A DNA stretch of 25,560 nt. It comes from Candidatus Baldrarchaeota archaeon (lineage in GTDB: Archaea; Asgardarchaeota; Baldrarchaeia; Baldrarchaeales; DXJG01). Below the pieces are notes generated by a model. It was not told where the DNA came from. It made no database searches and saw nothing but the letters and a program-made list of their open reading frames with translations. The position numbers and the translations under genes were made by a program. The first letter of the stretch is position 1. Each line of letters opens with the position of its first letter. The stretch is from positions 1-25,560 of the forward strand of contig JAUQZC010000121.1 of the NCBI GenBank assembly GCA_030587435.1, written 5' to 3'. Below, piece by piece: positions 14,949-23,331 of this stretch.

Positions 14949-15081
14949 TTAAAACACCCATAACCTTTTACTAATGTATGTCGCTACTACACTATAAACT
15001 CTTTTCCAACCAATTATATGACACTAGAGATGAAGAGAGAGTTTAAACCTATTTTGCTTCAAATTATATGGTTGAAATTTG

Positions 15082-15702
15082 CTATTTTTCTCCTTTCCAC
15101 TCTTTGAAAAATTCGTCTAGAAAAATTTCCATAAACTTTGTTCTCCCTTCAGCGATCTTTTTACTTTCCTCAAGGTTCAAATGATCCTTAATTTTTAACA
15201 ATTTTTCGTAAAAATGATTTATACAGCTAACGCTTTTACCATCATACTTTTCTTTAGGTTTAATCCAAGGTATCCAAATCTTTTCTTTTCTTAAACCTGT
15301 ATCCGCTAGAGCTCTCGCAATACCAATAGCTCCAATAGCATCTAAGCGGTCAGCATCCTGAAGAATTTTAGCTTCCAATGTATCAGCCTTACAGCCTTTA
15401 AGAAACCTATGGGTCTTTATGCAGTAAACGACTTGGCTGATCTTATTTTTCGGAAAGCCAATATCTTTTAAAATCTTCTCAGCTATTTTGGCACTTAAAA
15501 CATCATGTTCCTTCACATTTTCACCGTAGGCTACGTCGTGTAGTAAAGCAGCAGCTTTTAAAACATCTAAATCTGCACCAAGCTTTTCGCCAAGTTTTAA
15601 ACATAAATTGTAAACCCTTATGGCATGAAAATAGTCGTGACCAGGCCAATTATTCCACATGTATTCCCTTACAACTTCTTTCAACTTTTCCTCCCAACTC
15701 AT
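15082..15702 (-). CDS. HD-domain phosphohydrolase
   Basis: A 206-residue protein with a complete HD set: H22/H26 in GHDYFHAIRV, H55-D56 in ALLHDVAYG, H98 in KTHRF and D116 in LQDADRLDAIGAIGIAR. The last block, L-x-D-A-D-R-L-D-A-I-G-A, is typical of the YedJ/YpgQ-type family of metal-dependent phosphohydrolases, whose substrates include nucleotides, though most members are uncharacterised. The start is uncertain: ATG at 15700-15702 has no good ribosome site, whereas an in-frame TTG a few codons downstream follows GGGAGGA. It lies 27 nt after the HAD gene on the same strand, so the two hydrolases are probably co-transcribed. Confidence 0.85.
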   Translation of the reverse strand: MSWEEKLKEVVREYMWNNWPGHDYFHAIRVYNLCLKLGEKLGADLDVLKAAALLHDVAYGENVKEHDVLSAKIAEKILKDIGFPKNKISQVVYCIKTHRFLKGCKADTLEAKILQDADRLDAIGAIGIARALADTGLRKEKIWIPWIKPKEKYDGKSVSCINHFYEKLLKIKDHLNLEESKKIAEGRTKFMEIFLDEFFKEWKGEK

Positions 15703-15729
15703 AACAATGCCCCACGCAACCGCATTAAT

Positions 15730-16449
15730 TTATTCCTTTAGTTGCATTAAAATTTCAGGAACATCTCTGATGCTTTCTACCTCAAAATCTGGCTTCACAT
15801 TTATACTTCTTTTAACACCTGTTTTAACAAGTATAGTTTTTATACCTATTCTTTTAGCGCCAGAAATATCTTGTAGCAAATCGTCTCCAATCATAACTAC
15901 TTCATGGGCTCTTGCACCACATTTTCTCAATATTTCTTTAAAGTATTCTGGGTGAGGCTTTGCGGCATGCATATTCTCACCGTGGGTAATCAAACAGTAA
16001 GGAAAATCCTCAATATTAGCCCAACGCAACCTAAAGTCTACGGCAATAGCTTTTGTAACTGGATCAGTTGCGATACCTATACTTAAATTCTCATTTAGCA
16101 AAAGTTCTATGATCTCGCGGTTTCCCTTCATTGGAGCATAAAACTGCTTCAATAATTGAAATCTTTCATTATAATATCTGTCAACAATTTTCCTAACAAC
16201 CGAGGAAGTTACATTAAGTTTTCTTGCAATTTGTATACAAAACTCGTCAATAATAGTTCTGGTAAGCGGGGGATTCATTCTTATGTCCCACATAACTTTC
16301 AAAAAAGTTTCAGCAACAATTTTTCTATCTAATTTTATCTCTTCTAAAGCCACTTCAACAAGATTATCAATAAAACATTTAGTAAACATTCTCCTATTGG
16401 ATACGTAGCCTAAAGTTCCATCTAAGTCAAAAAACACAAACTTCAGCAC
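15730..16449 (-). CDS. HAD-superfamily hydrolase
   Basis: The 239-residue protein contains the four HAD motifs: I, FDLDGT with nucleophile D8 and acid/base D10; II, ATDP with T128; III, AKPHPEYF with K164; IV, GDDLLQDISGAK with D189 and D190. The helical cap between motifs I and II (residues about 15-105) is of the C1 type found in phosphoglycolate phosphatase-like and 2-haloacid dehalogenase-like enzymes; the Asp at position 10 favours phosphatase. The substrate is not predictable. Start is GTG at 16447-16449, with GAGGTGG just upstream. It is the first gene of the HAD-HD pair. Confidence 0.85.
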   Translation of the reverse strand: MLKFVFFDLDGTLGYVSNRRMFTKCFIDNLVEVALEEIKLDRKIVAETFLKVMWDIRMNPPLTRTIIDEFCIQIARKLNVTSSVVRKIVDRYYNERFQLLKQFYAPMKGNREIIELLLNENLSIGIATDPVTKAIAVDFRLRWANIEDFPYCLITHGENMHAAKPHPEYFKEILRKCGARAHEVVMIGDDLLQDISGAKRIGIKTILVKTGVKRSINVKPDFEVESIRDVPEILMQLKE

Positions 16450-16851
16450 AAAACCACCTCACAAATAAATATTAAATGTTAAACATTATCTGTTAATTAA
16501 CTTTTAACCTTGTGTAACCGGTGTCTTTCTATGTAGAGGTCTATTTTTCCAGAGGAGTCCACTACGAATTCAAGCCCTCTTTTTATCATTATTTCAGCTT
16601 TGACCAAGATTTGGAATTCTCTGCAGTTCAATGATATTACTACTCAAATTTACCCCTCGGAACATTTGTTGAATGATATTCAAACCAAATGCAATGTAAC
16701 CTAAAAGTTTATTGCCCCAAATTCAAGGTCAAACCTAACTTTCGAACAGTAATAGGTTGCTATCCCCGAAATAATGTACGTAATATAAGTAATGGTGTGC
16801 TTCGGAAGCCAAGATTTAGCCTCCCCTAACAATCAGCTTTCAAATTAGGAA
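16450..16851. other. Intergenic region between divergent HAD and radical SAM genes
   Basis: About 400 nt. One short minus-strand frame (16497-16631) has coding-like composition and is listed separately. The remainder shows no convincing RNA gene or repeat; a promoter for the plus-strand gene is not clear, while AT-rich sequence near 16466-16500 probably holds the HAD promoter. Confidence 0.4.
16497..16631 (-). CDS. Possible small protein or gene remnant, 44 aa
   Basis: From a TTG at 16629-16631 the frame encodes a charged, well-mixed peptide (EFQILVKAEIMIKRGLEFVV, then DSSGKIDLYIERHRLHKV). No ribosome site is correctly placed for this TTG; a GAGGGG further upstream would serve a TTG in another frame that could join after a one-base shift. 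It may be a small gene with an indel or the end of a lost one. Confidence 0.25.
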   Translation of the reverse strand: MNCREFQILVKAEIMIKRGLEFVVDSSGKIDLYIERHRLHKVKS

Positions 16852-17814
16852 ATGTTTAAGAAGATCAAAACAACACTTACATCTATGTTAGTATTCGGTC
16901 CAGTTCCCTCGCGTAGATTAGGAAGAAGTTTAGGCGTAAATAATATTCCAGCAAAAATATGTTCATATTCATGCGTTTATTGTCAGCTAGGTACAACCAT
17001 AAAAATAAGTATTGAAAGACGTCCATTCTATGATCCAGAAAAAATCTTCAAAGAAGCAGAGAACAAAGTAAAAAATGTACAAGTGGACTACATTACTTTT
17101 GTACCGGATGGAGAACCCACCCTCGACGAGAATTTAGGAAAAGAAATAGAAATGTTAAAAAGTCTAAACCATAGGATCGCTGTTCTCACAAATGGTTCTC
17201 TAACATTTAGAGAAGACGTAAGAAATGATCTTTCAAAAGCTGATCTTGTATCCCTGAAGGTTGACGCAGTAAGTGAAGATTTATGGCGGAAAATAAATAG
17301 ACCACACCCTTCGCTTTCTCTTCAAAAAATCCTTGAAGGAATGTTAGAGTTCTCCAAAGAATTCAAAGGAGACCTAATAACGGAAACAATGCTAATAGAC
17401 CAAATCAACTATGAAAACGAGTTCGATAAGATTGCCGACTTCATCAGAGAATTGAATCCAAAAATAGCATATATTGCAATTCCCACGAGGCCTCCCGCTG
17501 AGAAATGGGCAAAACCTCCACGAGAAGAAATAATTAACGAAGCATTCCAAAGGTTTTCTAAAAAGATTAAGAACGTGGAATACCTTATAGGATATGAAGG
17601 TACTGCTTTTTCATTTTCGGGTAACGTTGAGGAAGATTTGCTTAGCATTACTGCAGTGCATCCAATGCGCGAAGACGCGGTTCAAGAACTTCTTAATAGG
17701 GCTGGAGTAGGATGGGAAGTTGTAGAAAAACTGATCAATGAAGGAAAAATAATTGAATTAAGATACCGTGAACATAAATTTTACATGAGGAAGCTTCCTG
17801 GAAGACGAAAGTAA
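16852..17814 (+). CDS. Radical SAM protein of the COG0731 (wyosine-synthase-related) group
   Basis: The 320-residue protein begins with the block FGPVPSRRLGRSLGVNNIP and the radical SAM cluster motif C37-SYS-C41-VY-C44 (C-x3-C-x2-C). The SAM-binding features follow as FVPDGEPTLD and IAVLTNGSL. This layout is typical of the stand-alone COG0731 Fe-S oxidoreductases related to the TYW1 radical SAM domain, but the flavodoxin domain and TYW1-specific second cluster are not apparent, so tRNA wyosine synthesis is not implied. Residues about 265-315 (ITAVHPMREDAVQELLNRAG and VVEKLINEGKIIELRY) look like a small winged helix. The start may be ATG 16852 or ATG 16885; the second begins just before the conserved block, and neither has a strong ribosome site. 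Confidence 0.85.
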   Translation: MFKKIKTTLTSMLVFGPVPSRRLGRSLGVNNIPAKICSYSCVYCQLGTTIKISIERRPFYDPEKIFKEAENKVKNVQVDYITFVPDGEPTLDENLGKEIEMLKSLNHRIAVLTNGSLTFREDVRNDLSKADLVSLKVDAVSEDLWRKINRPHPSLSLQKILEGMLEFSKEFKGDLITETMLIDQINYENEFDKIADFIRELNPKIAYIAIPTRPPAEKWAKPPREEIINEAFQRFSKKIKNVEYLIGYEGTAFSFSGNVEEDLLSITAVHPMREDAVQELLNRAGVGWEVVEKLINEGKIIELRYREHKFYMRKLPGRRK

Positions 17815-17840
17815 AGCGCTGAAACCTAGGTTTCAAGATG

Positions 17841-18959
17841 CTATATGGCCTCATGGAGAAGTAGGGGTATATCCGTTACCTTTAGGTCTTTTATTCCCTG
17901 TTTCCTAACGGTGCTTGCAAGTTGAAACATGCACAGCGGACACGCCGTTATAATTCTTGAAGCACCGAGATCCAAGGCTTCTCTTATTATCATCATCGCT
18001 ACAGAATTCGATATATCCCTAAATAGTAGTCTAATTCCCCCGGGAGCCCCACAACAGTAGCCTTCATTCCTGTTCTTTGAAAACTCTAAAAGCTCTATTC
18101 CAGGAATACTCTCAATGATTTTCCGAGGCTCCTCATATTTTTTCGACGTCTTAGCGAAGTGACAAGGATCTAAAAACACAACTTTCTCCTCTATTCGCTT
18201 ACCGAATTCAATTTTCCCTTGATCGATAAGATCCGATAAAACTTCAACAACATGTAGAACTTTGAAACCTGGTTTTCTAAATATACGTGGATATATATGC
18301 TTATACGTGTGATAACATGCAGCGCAAGCCATCACAACTCTGTCAGCACCTTTTTCCTCTATTTTTGCAATGTTGCTTTCTGCTACTTTCTTTGCTTCAT
18401 CAAAAAACCCGTGGTCAACAAGGAGAAGTCCACAGCACCTTTCTTGCCCGCCGAGAATCGTAAAATCAAGATTAGCTTTACTAAAAATGTCTACTGTTGT
18501 ATGTCCTATTTCATGTAGTCTAAATGGAACCATGCATCCAACGAGATAAATATACTCAGCTTTTTCTGGAAACCTAATGCCGTCGGGAACCCATTTCTTC
18601 CAGTATTCTGGGCCTTCACCGGTCATCGATCCGCTACTTATAATGTTTTTGCAAAGATTTGCAATGGGTTCTGGAACTTTTCCTTCCTTAACTGCAAGAT
18701 TTCTAAGGCTTCGAACAACATCTGAAATAGGAATATTCGCGGGGCAGATTAGTTCACAAGTTCCACAACAAGTACATGTATACAGTTCCTTAATAATTCC
18801 ACCAATAGTTTTCTCTTCGTTTAGAATAGATTGAGCTGCTTTAATTCTACTCAAAGCACCTATGTTTTCGTCTCTGCTTGAAAGATAGAAAGAACATACA
18901 TCATTACACGCTTTACACTCGACACAGGAGAAAACTGCATCTTTAATGTCTTCTAACAT
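17841..18959 (-). CDS. HdrD/GlcF-like iron-sulfur protein with two CCG domains
   Basis: From the ATG at 18957-18959 the protein has 372 residues. It carries two ferredoxin-type [4Fe-4S] motifs, C12-C15-C18-C22 (CVECKACNDVC) and C62-C65-C68-C72-P (CTCCGTCELICP), then two CCG domains: GCMVPF with ERCCGLL and ACAACYHTY, and DPCHFAK with GYCCGAPGG and ACPLCMFQL. This is the architecture of HdrD, GlcF and LutA-type subunits that pass electrons between a flavoprotein or membrane carrier and a disulfide or thiol. No FAD subunit or HdrE-like partner is adjacent, so the partner is unknown. GGAGAGTGA precedes this ATG; the longer frame to 19028 includes one of the 17-bp repeats and is unlikely to be translated. 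It is divergent from the acylase gene. Confidence 0.85.
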   Translation of the reverse strand: MLEDIKDAVFSCVECKACNDVCSFYLSSRDENIGALSRIKAAQSILNEEKTIGGIIKELYTCTCCGTCELICPANIPISDVVRSLRNLAVKEGKVPEPIANLCKNIISSGSMTGEGPEYWKKWVPDGIRFPEKAEYIYLVGCMVPFRLHEIGHTTVDIFSKANLDFTILGGQERCCGLLLVDHGFFDEAKKVAESNIAKIEEKGADRVVMACAACYHTYKHIYPRIFRKPGFKVLHVVEVLSDLIDQGKIEFGKRIEEKVVFLDPCHFAKTSKKYEEPRKIIESIPGIELLEFSKNRNEGYCCGAPGGIRLLFRDISNSVAMMIIREALDLGASRIITACPLCMFQLASTVRKQGIKDLKVTDIPLLLHEAI

Positions 18960-19001
18960 TTGGTTCACTCTCCTAAATAGTGAAAATGGCAATTTAACTT
19001 C

Positions 19002-19133
19002 TACTTTACTATTGTGTTTTTCTGTCAAAAAGACTTCGTTAGCTTAACTTAAACTAATATTGGTTCGAATTTCATTAGAATTAATGCAAAAGTTTAATTT
19101 GCAAAATCTCATAATTTACTTTACTATTGTGTT
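19002..19133. repeat. 17-bp perfect direct repeat bracketing divergent promoters
   Basis: TACTTTACTATTGTGTT occurs at 19002-19018 and 19117-19133, 115 bp apart in the same orientation, both preceded by an AATTTA-like stretch. The first copy lies in the leader of the minus-strand iron-sulfur gene, the second at about the transcription start of the acylase gene. Such a match within 115 bp is very unlikely by chance; it could be a shared operator or a local duplication. Confidence 0.7.
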
Positions 19134-19148
19134 CGTGAGGAAGTAGCG

Positions 19149-21830
19149 GTGAAGAGGGGTGTAATAGGTTTAATTTTAGCAGTTGTTCTAACAGTAGCGT
19201 TTTTAATACCGTTTCCAGGAATGTTTTCACCGTCCACCTTAATGTCAATGACAGACCCATTAGCAGGCATTTGGGGCTCTGCCTACACAGCTAAATATCC
19301 AAACCGCGGAAAAATAGTGATGCCCGGACTGGAAAACAATGTAACAGTCATAATAGATGGTTATGGAGTGCCACATATCTTTGCGAAATCTGAAATAGAT
19401 GTCGCCTATGTGCTAGGTTATTTGCATGCTCACGATAGACTTTTCCAAATGGACCTGCAACGAAGACTAGTAGAAGGCAGACTATCCGAAGTACTTGGAG
19501 AAGCCGCCTATCAAACCGACGTATTATATAGAATTCTAGGGCTTTACAGAGGCGCGCAAAAATCCTTAGAACTCTTAGAAAACATCTCTAAAGGAGAAAA
19601 AGCGAGCCACTATCCTCAAATGGATGTTACACTCATAAAAGATGATGCCAATAAACTTTTAGACATGTTAGACGCCTACTCTAAAGGAGTGAATTTTGCA
19701 GTAGAAGAAATGGAAAAGAAAAATGCATTACCATTGGAGTTTAAACTTTTAGGTTACAAGCCGGAGCCTTGGACGCCCTTAAACATCCTTGAAATAGGTA
19801 GGCTTATCAGCTGGGGTCTAACTGGAACCTTCGCTGACCTAGAGCTTTACTTAGTATATCAAGGGTTAGTCGGTAAATACGGTGTGGAAAACGGCACAAA
19901 ACTTCTACTTGAACTACTACCGATAGATAGGTCCACTGATCATTTCATTGTCCCAGAAAATGAAAGCTGCATTCACACCGTTAATCCAGCAGACCCCTCC
20001 AAAACATTTAGCTCTTCCACAGTAAACGTAGAGACGCAAGGAATAAATGAACTACTTAAATGGATAAAGGAAACATCTCCATTACTCACGCCAATAAGAT
20101 CTATGTTTGCATCCAACAATTGGGTTGTAGGTGGAAATCTAACCGAAACAAGAAAACCTATACTTTGTAATGACCCTCACTTGCAACTTATGGTGCCGCC
20201 AGTTTGGTACGAAGTTCACTACGTTGTGAAAAGCCCGGATGGAGAGTTTATTAACGCTAGAGGCGTAACCTTCCCAGGAATTGGTCTAATAATTATCGGA
20301 TGTACTCAATACGTCGGGTGGGGCTTTACAAATGTTATGGCAGATCAAATGGACTTCTACTACTATAAATGGAATGACAAAGGACAATATTTGTATAAGG
20401 GGTCTTGGAAAGATGTAAAAACAGTAAATGAAGAAATACTCGTTAAAGCCAACAATGGATATGAAAAAAGAACAATTACATTAAACTTCACGGTTCACGG
20501 CCCAATCATTGAGAGAAAAGGGACAAAGTTTGCAATCTGCTGGATGGGAGAAAAATACGGCTCACTTGAATCTTTAGCATTACTAAAATATGTTCATGCA
20601 AAAAATGCAACCGAATTCCTAAAAGCAACGTACTACTTTCATACGCCTCCTCAAAATCATGCTTTTGCAGACATCTATGGAAACTTTGGATGGAGAGCAG
20701 TTGGCTGGTATCCCAATAGAACCTATCCAAACGGCACTATGGCAATAGATCCTTCAAAACCATTAACAGCCCTAACACCGAGATTACCCATCAATGGTAG
20801 TTCTGAAAATGTCATTGAATGGAATGTAAATGACTGGATTGATGCAAATGAAGCACCAACGCTATGGAATCCTAAGCAAGGCTATGTGGTAACTGCAAAC
20901 AACAGGTTAGCAAACAAAACATACCCGTATATCTACGATGTCGCATGGACATTTGCAGACTACTATAGAGCATATAGAATCGACTACCTCATAAGAGAAT
21001 GCATAAAAGAGAAAGGCTACGTCACAATTGAAGACATGAAGAAAATACAGAACGACGTCTTCTATGTCCCAGCAGCTGAACTAGTACCAGAAATAGAAAA
21101 CGCGCTTTCAGGAGTAACAGATGAGAAGGTACAAGAAGCACTTAACATTCTTAAGGAATGGAACTATTCAATGCTCCCAGACCTCGTTGCTCCAACAATT
21201 TTCGCCAAATGGCTTAGTATCTTCAAAAACATGACACTTGCAGACGAATTCATAGAATTAAACAAAACAGTCAGCGGATTTACCATTAGCAAAAGCGAAC
21301 TCGAAGACCTTGTAGAATCCATTCCAACCAGTATCTTAGAAGCTTACGTAAAACTTGAACCAAACTCCCACTGGTTTGACAACGTTTTCACAGATGAAAC
21401 TGAAAACGCAGCAACCATAATACGTGAAAGCTTCGAAAAAACCATCGAACTACTAGAAAACGAGTTTGGAGAGGACATGAGTAACTGGAAATTCTCTAAA
21501 ATACACAAGTTACACGCTGAGCATCCATTTGGCTCCGTGTTCAGTTGGCTCAACTACCCTGAATGGGAAGCCTGGGGATGGAGTCAATGCGTTAACAATA
21601 TTGGAGCATCTGGCAAAAGTGGACCATCTTGGAGAGAAATATTAAACTTCAAAGACCTTAACCAAAGCTTATGCATAATCCCTGGCGGCCAATCAGGTAA
21701 CCCCTTCAGCGAACACTATTATGATCAACTTAGAATGTGGCTTGACGGAGAATATAAGCAAATGAGTTTTCCTGCAAGTCCAAGTGAAGTAGAAGACGTT
21801 GAAAGCGTACTGGAATTTATGCCGGGGTGA
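19149..21830 (+). CDS. Penicillin acylase-family (S45) Ntn hydrolase
   Basis: The 893-residue precursor is of usual family length. Residues 4-24 are a hydrophobic signal or anchor, so the enzyme works outside the membrane. The catalytic N-terminal serine after autocleavage is S322 in MFAS-NNWVVGG, giving an alpha part of about 321 residues and a beta part of about 572. The DPHL block, the TANNR block and the C-terminal GGQSGNPFSEHYYDQ match S45 acylases. These enzymes hydrolyse amides such as penicillins, N-acyl-homoserine lactones or N-acyl amino acids; in archaea the substrate is unknown, perhaps peptides or acylated amines. GTG 19149 is preceded by GTGAGG with 8-nt spacing. The next gene begins 4 nt after the stop and is likely coupled. 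Confidence 0.9.
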   Translation: MKRGVIGLILAVVLTVAFLIPFPGMFSPSTLMSMTDPLAGIWGSAYTAKYPNRGKIVMPGLENNVTVIIDGYGVPHIFAKSEIDVAYVLGYLHAHDRLFQMDLQRRLVEGRLSEVLGEAAYQTDVLYRILGLYRGAQKSLELLENISKGEKASHYPQMDVTLIKDDANKLLDMLDAYSKGVNFAVEEMEKKNALPLEFKLLGYKPEPWTPLNILEIGRLISWGLTGTFADLELYLVYQGLVGKYGVENGTKLLLELLPIDRSTDHFIVPENESCIHTVNPADPSKTFSSSTVNVETQGINELLKWIKETSPLLTPIRSMFASNNWVVGGNLTETRKPILCNDPHLQLMVPPVWYEVHYVVKSPDGEFINARGVTFPGIGLIIIGCTQYVGWGFTNVMADQMDFYYYKWNDKGQYLYKGSWKDVKTVNEEILVKANNGYEKRTITLNFTVHGPIIERKGTKFAICWMGEKYGSLESLALLKYVHAKNATEFLKATYYFHTPPQNHAFADIYGNFGWRAVGWYPNRTYPNGTMAIDPSKPLTALTPRLPINGSSENVIEWNVNDWIDANEAPTLWNPKQGYVVTANNRLANKTYPYIYDVAWTFADYYRAYRIDYLIRECIKEKGYVTIEDMKKIQNDVFYVPAAELVPEIENALSGVTDEKVQEALNILKEWNYSMLPDLVAPTIFAKWLSIFKNMTLADEFIELNKTVSGFTISKSELEDLVESIPTSILEAYVKLEPNSHWFDNVFTDETENAATIIRESFEKTIELLENEFGEDMSNWKFSKIHKLHAEHPFGSVFSWLNYPEWEAWGWSQCVNNIGASGKSGPSWREILNFKDLNQSLCIIPGGQSGNPFSEHYYDQLRMWLDGEYKQMSFPASPSEVEDVESVLEFMPG

Positions 21831-21834
21831 TAAA

Positions 21835-22173
21835 ATGAAAAAACTCAACTTTATACAATGTTTATTAATAACGCTTGTAATTGGAGTTGCATTGGAATTT
21901 ACAAGGATATGGCAGCTACTTGTAATCGCTGGGATTATCGGAGGATTCTTAGCGAAAAACCTTAAGACAGCAATTTTCTCAGGTTTCTTCGGCCTACTTC
22001 TCTGCCGAGGAATTCTCTTCATAGCCTTGTATTTAAAGCTACCCAGCAGCTTTGCAATGGCATACTTAAACCTCTCAATGTTTCTAGGAATCGGCCTAAT
22101 ACTCGCAGGACTACTTGGACTATTTAGCGCACTAATAGGCTACTTCTCAGCAACACTCATAGAACAACAGTAA
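21835..22173 (+). CDS. Small polytopic membrane protein, 112 aa
   Basis: From the ATG at 21835 the protein has four likely membrane helices: FIQCLLITLVIGVALEF, LLVIAGIIGGFLA, FSGFFGLLLCRGILFIALYL and LGIGLILAGLLGLFSALIGY. It starts 4 nt after the acylase stop codon, with GGGGTGAT at the end of the acylase gene serving as its ribosome site, so the two are translationally coupled. The glycine-rich helices resemble small archaeal membrane proteins of the DUF5518 kind, but I cannot assign a family. It may anchor or assist the secreted acylase; this rests only on gene order. Confidence 0.75.
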   Translation: MKKLNFIQCLLITLVIGVALEFTRIWQLLVIAGIIGGFLAKNLKTAIFSGFFGLLLCRGILFIALYLKLPSSFAMAYLNLSMFLGIGLILAGLLGLFSALIGYFSATLIEQQ

Positions 22174-22278
22174 ACATTACTCAACAATTTTATTTTATAT
22201 TTTATTAACGAGCTTTTATGTAAATATACGATACTTCGCTTCCAGTAAGAACTTTAACAGTTTCTCCAAAGCTTAAAA

Positions 22279-22295
22279 TAACAATGGTATTGTTA
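22279..22295. promoter_or_regulatory. 7-bp inverted repeat upstream of the amidohydrolase gene
   Basis: TAACAAT (22279-22285) and ATTGTTA (22289-22295) form a perfect dyad around GGT, centred 35 nt before the ATG at 22322. A similar AACAA/TTGTT dyad stands at the same distance before the roadblock gene at 23332. Confidence 0.3.
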
Positions 22296-22321
22296 ATTCA
22301 TATGTTATTTAGGTGAAACAG

Positions 22322-23152
22322 ATGATTGATGCCCATGTTCACCTGTTTCCTGACGATATTGTGTGGCGTTTTTACGCTTGGATTGAAAAGAAACATAAAT
22401 TGAAAGCTGTAATGCCAATTGAATGGAAAAAAGCCTTAAACGTATTGAAAAACATGGGTGTAAAGCAGATTTTTAATCTAACTCACGCCATCACCCCGGA
22501 ATATAGTGAGAAACTCAATAGATGGCAGGGAGAACTTAAAGAGAAGTACGGGTTCATAACTTTTGGCGCATTTCATCCGGAAAACAGCGAAGAACTACTC
22601 ATAAAAGCTTTTGAAAACAAGTGGATAGACGGATTAAAATTACATCCACCTGTTCAGAAATTTAGACCCGACTCAAAAGAAGCTTTGAAAATCTACGATC
22701 TACTTGAAGAATTGAAAAGGCCGCTTTACATTCACACGGGTTGGTTTCCAGACAACGGTTTCCAATATTCAGATCCAAAAATGTACGAACCCCTAATATA
22801 TAATTATAACATTCCGGTAATTCTCGCCCATATGATGCTTGGAAAACCAAAGGAACTCAGAAAATTCCTTGATGCAAGGGAAAACGTTTACACCGAAACA
22901 TCAAACGCGCTAATCGATATAACGGTTATCGACCCTGTTACAGGTGAAAAAGTAAAATGGTTATCTGAAGAAGTTGTAAACTTAATAGAGGACTATCCGA
23001 ACAGAATTCTTTACGGAAGCGAGATACCTCTGGTTTGGTGGAAACCAGAAAAAACACTAAAAAACCTACTTAAACTCAACGTTGACGAGAAAATTAAAGA
23101 GAAAATTTTATGGAAAAACGCTGCAGAGTTCATTGAAAAACACATAAAATAA
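22322..23152 (+). CDS. Amidohydrolase-2-type metal-dependent hydrolase
   Basis: From ATG 22322 the protein has 276 residues and a TIM-barrel amidohydrolase pattern: DAHVHLF at the start (H5, H7), GLKLHPP (K106, H108), YIHTGW (H138), LAHMML (H170) and a C-terminal LYGSEIP (E234). In the family (COG2159) the last block is normally GSDxP, with Asp as a metal and catalytic ligand; here it is Glu. The group includes decarboxylases and hydrolases of aromatic or cyclic acids, so chemistry remains open. The ATG is chosen because AGGTGA lies 5 nt before it and overlaps the GTG of the longer frame. It appears to be transcribed alone. Confidence 0.8.
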   Translation: MIDAHVHLFPDDIVWRFYAWIEKKHKLKAVMPIEWKKALNVLKNMGVKQIFNLTHAITPEYSEKLNRWQGELKEKYGFITFGAFHPENSEELLIKAFENKWIDGLKLHPPVQKFRPDSKEALKIYDLLEELKRPLYIHTGWFPDNGFQYSDPKMYEPLIYNYNIPVILAHMMLGKPKELRKFLDARENVYTETSNALIDITVIDPVTGEKVKWLSEEVVNLIEDYPNRILYGSEIPLVWWKPEKTLKNLLKLNVDEKIKEKILWKNAAEFIEKHIK

Positions 23153-23160
23153 TCTGAGAT

Positions 23161-23215
23161 TAACGTTTTCTTTTCATCTTTTAGACATTTTTGATTGATT
23201 TATTGTTTTAAAATA
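23161..23215 (+). terminator. T-rich terminator after the amidohydrolase gene
   Basis: Successive T-runs (GTTTTCTTTTC, CTTTTAG, ATTTTTG, then TTGTTTTAAA) start about 12 nt after the stop codon, consistent with an archaeal transcription end. Confidence 0.4.
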
Positions 23216-23267
23216 TGCATTGTGGAGCGTGAGAGATTATAGTCGACGTCTTAGTTAAACGCAAATT

Positions 23268-23306
23268 TTTATATTTAGTAATAGGTAATACAACAAATGT
23301 TGTTGT
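23268..23306 (+). promoter_or_regulatory. TATA box and start-site dyad of the roadblock gene
   Basis: TTTATATTT at 23268-23276 is a good TATA box, predicting transcription start near 23298. Exactly there lies a dyad, ACAACAA (23290-23296) and TTGTTGT (23300-23306) around ATG, which could be an operator or a short leader hairpin. The ribosome site follows at 23321. Confidence 0.4.
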
Positions 23307-23331
23307 AAAGTTAAGATGTTAGGTGGGAAAA

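Noticed and set aside
19060..19070. GGTTCGAAT resembling a tRNA T-loop
   Set aside because: No matching acceptor, D or anticodon stems are found around it.
22562..22569. Another TTTGGCGC match to the E2F consensus
   Set aside because: It lies inside the amidohydrolase coding sequence, is not palindromic and probably reflects codon content; it shows that half-sites alone can occur by chance.
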